Source: an uncultured bacterium
Lineage (GTDB): Bacteria; Bacillota; Clostridia; Oscillospirales; Oscillospiraceae
NCBI GenBank assembly: GCA_905215665.1
Contig: CAJMQR010000038.1
Coordinates: 1 to 9,432, forward strand
DNA length: 9,432 bases
Direction: 5' to 3'
The position numbers and the translations under genes were made by a program. Position 1 is the stretch's first letter; every line of letters begins with the position of its first letter. The notes beneath the pieces are model-generated. The model did no database searches. It was not told where the DNA came from and was given only the letters and a program-made list of their open reading frames with translations. This document shows, piece after piece, positions 1-6,123 of the stretch.

Positions 1-2651
1 TACATGCCGAGACCATGCTCCGCATTGTCCTCGAACAGGGAGTTGGACCAGGCGGGGCCGTGGCCGTCCTTGTCGGTGCAGTAGGGAGAGGTTGCGCCGG
101 GGCCGCCCCAGATGGAGGAGCAACCGGTGGCGTTGGAGATGTACATGCGGTCGCCGAAGAGCTGGGTGACCAGACGCGCGTAGGAGGTTTCGGCACAGCC
201 TGCGCAGGAGCCGGAGAACTCGAGCATCGGCTTCTTGAACTGGCTGCCCTTGACGGTCAGATCCTCGACCTCAGGCTTGCGTTCAACCTTGGAAACCATA
301 TAATTGAAGACATCCTGCTGTGCGAGCTGGCTCTCCTGCGGAACCATGGTGATGGCCTTGGTCGGGCAGACGCCGACGCAGACACCGCAGCCCATGCAGT
401 CCAGCGGGGAGACGGCCATGGCGAACTGATAAACGCCCTTGCCCTTGCCGGCCTTGACCGGACGGATCTTTGCGCCCTCGGGAGCTGCAGCGGCTTCGGC
501 CTCGGTGAGCATGAAGGGACGGATGGTTGCGTGCGGGCAGACAAATGCGCAGTTGTTGCACTGGATGCACTTGTCGGCGTCCCACTCGGGAACGGTGACG
601 GCAACGCCGCGCTTCTCATAGGCGGAAGCGCCCAGCTCAAACTGGCCGTCCACATGGTCGACGAAAGCGGAAACGGGCAGGCTGTCGCCGTCCATCTTGT
701 CGATGGGAATGAGGATGTCCTTGACCATCTTCACAAGCTCAGGCTTGCCTTCCAGATTGTGCTCGACGGCAGCGTCCTCTGCGGTGGCCCAGGAAGCGGG
801 GACGTCGATCTTGACATAGGCGGTGGCGCCGGCGTCAATGGCGTTCCAGTTCTTCTCCACGACGTCCATGCCCTTCTTGGCATAGGAATGCTCCGCGGCG
901 TCCTTCATGTACTTGATGGCTTCTTCCTCGGGCATGACCTTGGCCAGAGAGAAGAAAGCGGACTGGAGGATGGTGTTGGTGCGCTTGCCCATGCCGACCT
1001 TGATGGCCAGATCGATGGCGTTGATGGTGTAGAGCTGGATGTTGTTCTTCGCAATGTAGCGCTTGGCCTCGGCATTGAGATGATGCTCCAACTCGGCCAT
1101 ATCCCACTGGCAGTTGATGAGGAAAACGCCGCCGGGCTTGACGTCGTTGACGATCTTAAAGCCCTTGGTGATATAGGACGGGTTGTGGCAGGCGACGAAG
1201 TCGGCCTTGTTGATGTAGTACGGGCTCTTGATGGGCTTGTCGCCGAAGCGCAGGTGGCTGATGGTCACGCCGCCGGTCTTCTTGGAGTCGTACTGGAAAT
1301 AGGCCTGCACATATTTGTCGGTGTGGTCGCCGATGATCTTGATGGAGTTCTTGTTTGCGCCGACGGTGCCGTCGCCGCCGAGACCCCAGAACTTGCACTC
1401 GATGGTGCCCTCCGCGGCGGTGTTGGGGGAGGGATGCTCCTCCAGAGACATATGGGTCACATCGTCGTGGATGCCGATGGTAAACTGGCGCTTGGGCTGT
1501 TCCTTTGCCAGCTCCTCATAGACGGCGAAGATGGACGCGGGAGGCGTGTCCTTGGAGCCGAGCCCGTAGCGGCCGCCGATGACGGGGATCATACGTCCGG
1601 CGTTTGCCAGCGCGGTGACGACGTCCAGATACAGAGGCTCGCCCAGCGCGCCGGGCTCCTTGGTGCGGTCGAGAACGGCAATCTTCTTGCAGGTTGCGGG
1701 GATCGCCTCGATCAGACGCTCGGCCTTGAACGGACGGTACAGACGGACCTTGATGAGGCCGACCTTTTCGCCGTGGGCGTTCATGTAGTCGATGACTTCC
1801 TCCGCCACGTCGCAGATGGAACCCATGGCGATGATGACGCGGTCGGCGTCGGGCGCGCCGTAGTAGTTGAAGAGCTTGTAATCGGTGCCGAGCTTGGCGT
1901 TGATCTTGCCCATGTATTCTTCCACGATCTCCGGCAGAGCCTCATAGTACTTGTTGCAGGCCTCGCGGTGCTGGAAGAAGGTGTCGCCGTTTTCGTGCGA
2001 GCCGCGCATTGCGGGACGCTCCGGGTTCAGGCAGTGCTTGCGGAACGCGTCAACGGCGTCCATGTCGCACATTTCCTTCAGGTCTTCGTAATCCCAAACG
2101 GCGACCTTCTGGATCTCGTGGGAGGTACGGAAACCGTCAAAGAAGTTGATGAAGGGAACACGGCCTTTGATCGCGGCCAGATGCGCCACCGGGGCCAGAT
2201 CCATGACCTCCTGCACATTGCCCTCGGCCAGCATGGCAAAGCCGGTCTGACGGCAGGCATAGACGTCGGAATGATCACCGAAGATATTCAGCGCATGGGT
2301 TGCGACGGTACGGGCCGAAACATGGAAGACGGCCGGAAGAAGCTCGCCGGCGATCTTGTACATATTCGGAATCATCAGCAGAAGACCCTGAGAAGCGGTG
2401 TAGGTGGTGGTCAGCGCGCCGGCGGCCAAAGAGCCGTGAACGGTGCCTGCCGCGCCCGCCTCGGACTGCATCTCAACGACCTTGACGCGGTTGCCGAAGA
2501 TGTTCAGCCGGCCCTGTGCGGACCACTGGTCGACATTGTCGGCCATGGGGCTGGAGGGGGTGATGGGGTAGATGCCCGCCACCTCGGTAAAGGCGTAACT
2601 GACATGAGCGGCAGCGGTGTTGCCGTCCATTGTTTTGAGTTTTCTTACCAA
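1..2651 (-). CDS. nifJ: Pyruvate:ferredoxin (flavodoxin) oxidoreductase, C-terminus cut by window edge
   Basis: Cytoplasmic enzyme that oxidatively decarboxylates pyruvate with CoA to acetyl-CoA and CO2, passing electrons to ferredoxin or flavodoxin; it is the central pyruvate-oxidising step of many anaerobes. The visible 883 residues follow the single-chain family order. The N-terminal pyruvate/TPP domain has YPITPSSPM at 28-36 (T31), E64 in MQSEAG and R114 in SARTVATHA. Transketolase-C-like and gamma-type domains follow, then an EKRGVAV segment and a 2x[4Fe-4S] ferredoxin domain with cysteines C695/C698/C701/C705 and C752/C755/C758/C762. The TPP domain then begins, with C816, C819 and C844 as proximal-cluster ligands. 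The family is usually about 1,170-1,200 residues, so roughly 300, including the fourth proximal-cluster cysteine, lie beyond base 1. The start is TTG at 2651, because AGGAGG lies 8 bases upstream and the residue numbering then matches the catalytic positions I recall for the Desulfovibrio enzyme. The first in-frame ATG (2630) has no ribosome binding site. No frameshift is seen. Confidence 0.97.
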   Translation of the reverse strand, partial: MVRKLKTMDGNTAAAHVSYAFTEVAGIYPITPSSPMADNVDQWSAQGRLNIFGNRVKVVEMQSEAGAAGTVHGSLAAGALTTTYTASQGLLLMIPNMYKIAGELLPAVFHVSARTVATHALNIFGDHSDVYACRQTGFAMLAEGNVQEVMDLAPVAHLAAIKGRVPFINFFDGFRTSHEIQKVAVWDYEDLKEMCDMDAVDAFRKHCLNPERPAMRGSHENGDTFFQHREACNKYYEALPEIVEEYMGKINAKLGTDYKLFNYYGAPDADRVIIAMGSICDVAEEVIDYMNAHGEKVGLIKVRLYRPFKAERLIEAIPATCKKIAVLDRTKEPGALGEPLYLDVVTALANAGRMIPVIGGRYGLGSKDTPPASIFAVYEELAKEQPKRQFTIGIHDDVTHMSLEEHPSPNTAAEGTIECKFWGLGGDGTVGANKNSIKIIGDHTDKYVQAYFQYDSKKTGGVTISHLRFGDKPIKSPYYINKADFVACHNPSYITKGFKIVNDVKPGGVFLINCQWDMAELEHHLNAEAKRYIAKNNIQLYTINAIDLAIKVGMGKRTNTILQSAFFSLAKVMPEEEAIKYMKDAAEHSYAKKGMDVVEKNWNAIDAGATAYVKIDVPASWATAEDAAVEHNLEGKPELVKMVKDILIPIDKMDGDSLPVSAFVDHVDGQFELGASAYEKRGVAVTVPEWDADKCIQCNNCAFVCPHATIRPFMLTEAEAAAAPEGAKIRPVKAGKGKGVYQFAMAVSPLDCMGCGVCVGVCPTKAITMVPQESQLAQQDVFNYMVSKVERKPEVEDLTVKGSQFKKPMLEFSGSCAGCAETSYARLVTQLFGDRMYISNATGCSSIWGGPGATSPYCTDKDGHGPAWSNSLFEDNAEHGLGM

Positions 2652-2659
2652 AATGAATA

Positions 2660-2665
2660 CCTCCT
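2660..2665 (-). promoter_or_regulatory. Ribosome binding site deciding the TTG start of nifJ
   Basis: On the minus strand AGGAGG is followed by 8 bases and then TTG-GTA-AGA. This is a full Shine-Dalgarno core at good spacing, and it places initiation at the TTG rather than at the ATG seven codons downstream. Confidence 0.85.
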
Positions 2666-2691
2666 GAAAGTATTTATTTTCATACAGGTTC

Positions 2692-2720
2692 ATTCTAACA
2701 CCTTTTTTCCGTTTTGTAAA
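2692..2720 (-). promoter_or_regulatory. Sigma-A-type promoter of nifJ
   Basis: Reading the minus strand, TTTACA (2720-2715) and TAGAAT (2697-2692) are separated by exactly 17 bases. Each hexamer is one base from consensus. Transcription would begin near 2685, giving a leader of about 34 bases before the TTG start. The -35 overlaps the left copy of the 13-bp direct repeat at 2717-2729, a position suited to repression or activation. Confidence 0.75.
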
Positions 2721-2823
2721 TCAGAAAAACGCTCCGTCCGGCACAATTTGTGGAAAAATAGGAAAAAAGGCCGGCGTGTCTGCAAGGCAAAAGCCCTGCC
2801 TTTTTTGGGATAAATCAGAAAAA
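2717..2823. repeat. Pair of 13-bp direct repeats, one at each divergent promoter
   Basis: TAAATCAGAAAAA occurs at 2717-2729 and again, identically and in the same orientation, at 2811-2823. The copies are 94 bases apart start to start, about nine helical turns. The left copy overlaps the nifJ -35 and the right copy ends three bases before the comM -35. Binding of a regulator is inference from position only; I do not recognise the motif as a known operator. Confidence 0.6.
2763..2806. terminator. Inverted repeat with A6/T6 arms between divergent promoters
   Basis: AAAAAAGGC (2763-2771) is the exact reverse complement of GCCTTTTTT (2798-2806). The 26-base loop holds a smaller perfect hairpin, GGC-AAAA-GCC (2786-2795). 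The A/T tracts on both sides give it the look of a bidirectional intrinsic terminator, but no gene ends here. It lies between two promoters firing away from each other, so it may insulate them from stray antisense transcription, or act as a DNA-level operator. The stem is AT-rich, so strength is uncertain. Confidence 0.4.
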
Positions 2824-2826
2824 GAT

Positions 2827-2855
2827 TTGTAATTTTGCACCGTTTGCGGTATGAT
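2827..2855 (+). promoter_or_regulatory. Sigma-A-type promoter of the comM-thiI-pncC operon
   Basis: TTGTAA (2827-2832), a 17-base spacer and TATGAT (2850-2855) make a near-consensus promoter. Initiation near 2862 would leave a leader of about 44 bases, with GAGGG at 2894-2898 serving as the ribosome binding site 7 bases before the comM ATG. The -35 sits immediately after the right copy of the 13-bp direct repeat. Confidence 0.75.
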
Positions 2856-2905
2856 GAAAAAAGAAAACGCCCAGCGGCGTCGAACAGAGAAATGAGGGAC
2901 GTTCT

Positions 2906-4423
2906 ATGATCAGTCGCGTGGACTCTCTGGGACTGAGCGGGATTCAGGGGTATCCTGTTTCCGTGGAGTGCTTTATCACCAACGGCCTGCCCGCCTTTGA
3001 GATTGTCGGACTGCCGGATGCGGCGGTCAAGGAAGCGCGTGAGCGGGTCCGGGCCGCCATCAAGAACAGCGGCTTCAAGTTCCCGGTCAGCCGGATCACG
3101 CTGAATCTCGCCCCGGCCGATACCCGCAAGAGCGGCACGCTCTACGATCTTCCCATTCTTCTCGGCATTCTCGCCGCCACGGAGCTGTGCAGGCTGCCGA
3201 AGGAGCCGAGCGCCTTCCTTGGGGAGCTGAGTCTGGAGGGGAAGCTCCGTCCGGTCAACGGCGTGCTGCCCATGGCCATTGCCGCAAGGCAGGCCGGCTT
3301 CCGGACGCTGTATGTCCCCGCCGAGAATGCCAGAGAGGCGACGCTGGCGGGGGATCTGACGGTGATCCCCGTGACGGATGTGTGCCAGCTTGCGGCGCAT
3401 CTGAACGGCGCCGCCTCCATCGCGCCGGAAACGGCGTGGCAGCCGCAGGAGGATGCGGCGGAATTGCCGGACTTCCGCGATGTAAAGGGACAGGAAAACG
3501 TAAAGCGGGCGCTGGAGATTGCCGCGGCGGGCGCGCATAACGTCCTGCTGGTCGGCCCTCCCGGTTCCGGCAAGAGTATGCTCACGCGCCGGTTGCCGTC
3601 CATTTTGCCGGATATGACCCGCGAGGAAGCGCTGGAGGTCACGCAGATTCATTCGGTGATGGGCCTTTTGTCCAAGGAGTCCCCGCTGGTGCGCAGGCGG
3701 CCCTTCCGCAGCCCGCACCATACGATCTCGGCCGCCGGACTGACCGGCGGCGGCACAACGCCGCGCCCCGGAGAGATCTCTCTCGCGCACAAGGGGGTTC
3801 TGTTTCTCGACGAGCTGCCGGAATTCCGCAAGGAAACGCTGGAGGTGATGCGCCAGCCGCTCGAAGACGGCGTCGTGACCATCTCCCGCGCCAGCGGGTC
3901 GGCCAGCTTTCCCTGCCAGTTCCAGCTTGTCTGCGCGATGAACCCCTGCCGCTGCGGCTGGTACGGCGATCCGTCCGGGCGCTGCACCTGCACGCAGGCC
4001 TCCGTGCATAGTTACCTGTCCCGCATTTCCGGACCGCTGCTCGACCGCATCGACATCATCGTCGAGGTGCCGGCGCTGAACTTTGAGGAACTGCGCAGCC
4101 ACGCCGAGCCGGAGCCGTCCGGCATGATAAAGGCACGGGTGGAGGCGGCCAGAGCGCGGCAGCGCGAGCGGTTTACGGGTACCAAATGCCGCTGCAACGC
4201 AAACATGCAGCCGGCGGAGCTGAGAAAATACTGCGAGCTGGACGACGCCTGCGCGGAGCTGATGCGTCAGGCTTTCGACGCCCTCGGCCTGACGGCCAGA
4301 AGCTATGACCGCATCCGCAAGGTCGCGCGCACCATCGCCGATCTGGACGGCAGCGGGGAGATCCGGCCGCAGCACCTTGCCGAGGCGATTCAGTACCGCA
4401 CCTATCAATTTACACAGAACTGA
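2906..4423 (+). CDS. comM: YifB/ComM-family Mg-chelatase-like AAA+ ATPase
   Basis: Full-length 505-residue member of the YifB/ComM family. Known members act as hexameric helicases that promote branch migration during integration of incoming DNA in natural transformation; in Clostridia the role is mostly untested. An N-terminal Lon-protease-like (ChlI) domain covers roughly residues 20-140, with the family signature GLPDAAVKEARERVRAAI near its start. The AAA+ core has Walker A GPPGSGKS at 217-224 and Walker B VLFLDE at 298-303. A cysteine cluster, CAMNPCRCGWYG through CTC (343-362), is typical of the family, and the Mg-chelatase C-terminal helical domain covers about 405-500. The start at 2906 fits the usual family N-terminus and has GAGGG 7 bases upstream. 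It is the first gene of an operon with thiI and pncC. No key residue is missing. The cellular role is inferred from the family. Confidence 0.95.
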   Translation: MISRVDSLGLSGIQGYPVSVECFITNGLPAFEIVGLPDAAVKEARERVRAAIKNSGFKFPVSRITLNLAPADTRKSGTLYDLPILLGILAATELCRLPKEPSAFLGELSLEGKLRPVNGVLPMAIAARQAGFRTLYVPAENAREATLAGDLTVIPVTDVCQLAAHLNGAASIAPETAWQPQEDAAELPDFRDVKGQENVKRALEIAAAGAHNVLLVGPPGSGKSMLTRRLPSILPDMTREEALEVTQIHSVMGLLSKESPLVRRRPFRSPHHTISAAGLTGGGTTPRPGEISLAHKGVLFLDELPEFRKETLEVMRQPLEDGVVTISRASGSASFPCQFQLVCAMNPCRCGWYGDPSGRCTCTQASVHSYLSRISGPLLDRIDIIVEVPALNFEELRSHAEPEPSGMIKARVEAARARQRERFTGTKCRCNANMQPAELRKYCELDDACAELMRQAFDALGLTARSYDRIRKVARTIADLDGSGEIRPQHLAEAIQYRTYQFTQN

Positions 4424-4427
4424 GGAG
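4422..4427 (+). promoter_or_regulatory. thiI ribosome binding site overlapping the comM stop codon
   Basis: GAGGAG shares two bases with the TGA stop of comM (TGAGGAG) and lies 6 bases before the thiI ATG. Ribosomes ending comM therefore cover the thiI start region, which suggests translational coupling. It also fixes the thiI start at 4434, although the reading frame stays open further upstream into comM. Confidence 0.85.
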
Positions 4428-4433
4428 ACCAAA

Positions 4434-5612
4434 ATGAATGAGATGTTTTTACTGAAGCTGGGAGAGATCGTCCTCAAGGGGGGCAACCGCTTCCAGTTTG
4501 AGAACCGCCTGAAAACGAACATCCGCCGCCGGATGCGCCCCTATGGGGAATTCCGCGTCTATATCGTGCAGTCCACGGTCTATATCGAGCCGGAGGAAGA
4601 AAACTGCGATCTCGACGGCGCATGGGAGGAATGTCATTATATTTTCGGCGTTGTGAGTCTCTGCCGCTGCCGTCCCTGCGAGAAGAACCTGGACGATATC
4701 TTCCGCGCGGCGATGGAGTACCTCGGAGACGATCTGCGCTGCGCCGCCACCTTCAAGGTGGAATCCAAGCGCTCGGACAAGCGTTTTCCGCTGACCTCCA
4801 TCGCCATCTCGCAAGAGATCGGCGGGCGCATAGCGGAGGCGATTCCGACGCTGGCGGTGGACGTCCATCACCCGGAATACACGGTCTTTATCGAGGTGCG
4901 CGACCACGCGGCCTATGTCCACGGGCCGGCGGAGCCGGGCGCGGGCGGCCTTCCCACGGGCGTCGGCGGCAGGGCGATGGTTCTGCTCTCCGGCGGCATC
5001 GATTCGCCGGTCGCGGGTTATATGATTGCCAAGCGCGGCGTGGAGCTGGAATGCGTCCACTTTTTCTCCTATCCCTACACCAGTGAACTGGCGAAGGACA
5101 AGGTGCTGGAGCTTGCCCGCCTGATGACCCGTTACTGCGGACGGATGACCGTCAACATCGTGGGCTTTACGGAGATTCAGGAGGCCATCCGCGACAATTG
5201 CCCGGAGGAATTCTTCACGCTCGTCATGCGCCGCTTTATGATGATGATCTCCGAGCGCATTGCCAATGACCACGGCTGCGGCTGCCTTGTGACGGGAGAG
5301 AATCTGGGGCAGGTCGCTTCGCAGACCATGCAGGCCATGGCCGTGACCGGCGCCTGCGTGGAGCTGCCCATTTTCCAGCCGCTCATCGGCATGGACAAGG
5401 AGGAGATTGTCACCATTGCCCGCAGAATCGGCACGATGGAGACTTCCATCCTGCCCTATGAGGACTGCTGCACGGTCTTTACCCCGCGGCATCCGAAAAC
5501 GAAGCCCACAAAGGCGCAGGTTGATCACGCCTGCCGGATGCTGGACTTTGACGGTCTGATCGCCCGTGCGCTGGAGCAAACGGAAATGGTCAAGGTGCGC
5601 TACCATGGATGA
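4434..5612 (+). CDS. thiI: tRNA 4-thiouridine(8) synthase ThiI, form without rhodanese domain
   Basis: Transfers sulfur to uridine 8 of tRNA to make 4-thiouridine, using ATP to adenylate the base; in some bacteria it also delivers sulfur to ThiS for thiazole synthesis. The protein is 392 residues. An N-terminal ferredoxin-like part begins with LLKLGEIVLKGGNR, a THUMP domain covers roughly 60-165, and a PP-loop ATPase domain carries SGGIDSP at 186-192. GENLGQVASQT follows, and an EDCC motif has C345/C346 in the area that aligns with the catalytic cysteine of the E. coli enzyme (my alignment by eye). Unlike E. coli ThiI (482 residues) it has no C-terminal rhodanese domain, as in Bacillus and many Clostridia, so sulfur must come directly from a cysteine desulfurase. 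None is encoded in this window. It is the middle gene of the operon and its last 8 bases overlap pncC. Confidence 0.95.
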   Translation: MNEMFLLKLGEIVLKGGNRFQFENRLKTNIRRRMRPYGEFRVYIVQSTVYIEPEEENCDLDGAWEECHYIFGVVSLCRCRPCEKNLDDIFRAAMEYLGDDLRCAATFKVESKRSDKRFPLTSIAISQEIGGRIAEAIPTLAVDVHHPEYTVFIEVRDHAAYVHGPAEPGAGGLPTGVGGRAMVLLSGGIDSPVAGYMIAKRGVELECVHFFSYPYTSELAKDKVLELARLMTRYCGRMTVNIVGFTEIQEAIRDNCPEEFFTLVMRRFMMMISERIANDHGCGCLVTGENLGQVASQTMQAMAVTGACVELPIFQPLIGMDKEEIVTIARRIGTMETSILPYEDCCTVFTPRHPKTKPTKAQVDHACRMLDFDGLIARALEQTEMVKVRYHG

Positions 5613-6072
5613 GGCGGCTCGCGTCATTGCACGCCTGAAGGAAAAAGGCCTGACGCTTGCCACGGCGGAGAGCTGCACGGGCGGCCTTTTGGGCAAACGC
5701 CTGACCGACGTTGCGGGCAGCTCGGCCGTCTATCTCGGCGGCGTGATCTCCTATGCCTATGCGGTAAAGGAAGCGCTTCTGGGCGTGGACGCGGCGCTCC
5801 TGCGGGAAAAGGGCGCGGTCTGCGCGGAGGTCGCGGAGCAGATGGCCTGTGGCGTGAGGACACGTTTGCATTCCGACGTTTCCCTTGCCACGACCGGCAA
5901 CGCCGGCCCTGGAACGGACGAAAAAAATCATAAAGTCGGGGAAATTTTTATCGCCTGTGCCACAAAATCGCGCTGTACCGTTCAAAAACTGGAACTTTCC
6001 GGCAGCCGCCCCGAAAACCGCGAGGAAGCCTGCACTGCGGCCTTGGAACTTCTGATAGAGTGCATTTCATAA
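5605..6072 (+). CDS. pncC: Nicotinamide-nucleotide amidohydrolase (CinA C-terminal domain protein)
   Basis: Stand-alone CinA C-terminal domain of 155 residues, without the N-terminal MoCF-like domain of full CinA. Characterised PncC enzymes deamidate NMN to nicotinic acid mononucleotide plus ammonia, recycling the NMN left by NAD-dependent DNA ligase. The hallmark AESCTGG lies at 21-27, with the likely nucleophile S23. GGVISYAYAVK follows at 45-55, with Y50 and K55 as candidate catalytic partners. The usual GIAGPGG loop is replaced by GNAGPGTDEKN, a variant I believe also occurs in clostridial relatives. The start at 5605 (ATGGATGAG) overlaps the thiI end by 8 bases and has a weak AAGGTG 7 bases upstream, so translation is probably coupled. 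An open frame runs upstream to 5566 but lies inside thiI and lacks the family N-terminus. Activity is inferred from family; the altered loop makes substrate assignment a little less certain. Confidence 0.88.
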   Translation: MDEAARVIARLKEKGLTLATAESCTGGLLGKRLTDVAGSSAVYLGGVISYAYAVKEALLGVDAALLREKGAVCAEVAEQMACGVRTRLHSDVSLATTGNAGPGTDEKNHKVGEIFIACATKSRCTVQKLELSGSRPENREEACTAALELLIECIS

Positions 6073-6077
6073 AAAAC

Positions 6078-6112
6078 GGCGCCGCGGAGATTTCTCTGCG
6101 GTGCCATTTTTT
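6078..6112. terminator. Bidirectional intrinsic terminator between convergent pncC and LRR genes
   Basis: GGCGCCGCGGAG (6078-6089) pairs with CTCTGCGGTGCC (6094-6105) as a 12-bp stem with two G-T wobbles and a 4-base loop, followed by ATTTTTT on the plus strand. On the minus strand the same stem is followed by a T6 tract (complement of the A run at 6071-6076). It lies 6 bases after the pncC stop and about 11 bases past the stop of the minus-strand gene, so it can end both transcripts. Confidence 0.92.
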
Positions 6113-6123
6113 AGTAATTGGTA

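Noticed and set aside
15..2813. A 932-codon open frame on the plus strand
   Set aside because: It is antisense to nifJ, which shows full family motifs and iron-sulfur cysteines on the other strand. The frame is low-complexity in Gly, Val, Asp and Leu and ignores the gene boundary, running through the promoter region. It results from GC-rich codon use.
2892..2909. Five-codon upstream frame (ATG AGG GAC GTT CTA TGA) overlapping the comM start as ATGA
   Set aside because: It could be a leader peptide, but it has no convincing ribosome binding site of its own, and its first bases are themselves the comM ribosome binding site. Chance is the simpler explanation.
2690..4522. A 610-codon open frame on the minus strand
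   Set aside because: It is antisense to comM, Arg/Gln/His-rich with no domain, and crosses into thiI and the nifJ promoter.
4449..5696. A 415-codon open frame on the minus strand
   Set aside because: It is antisense to thiI and pncC, has no recognisable motif, and spans both genes regardless of their limits.
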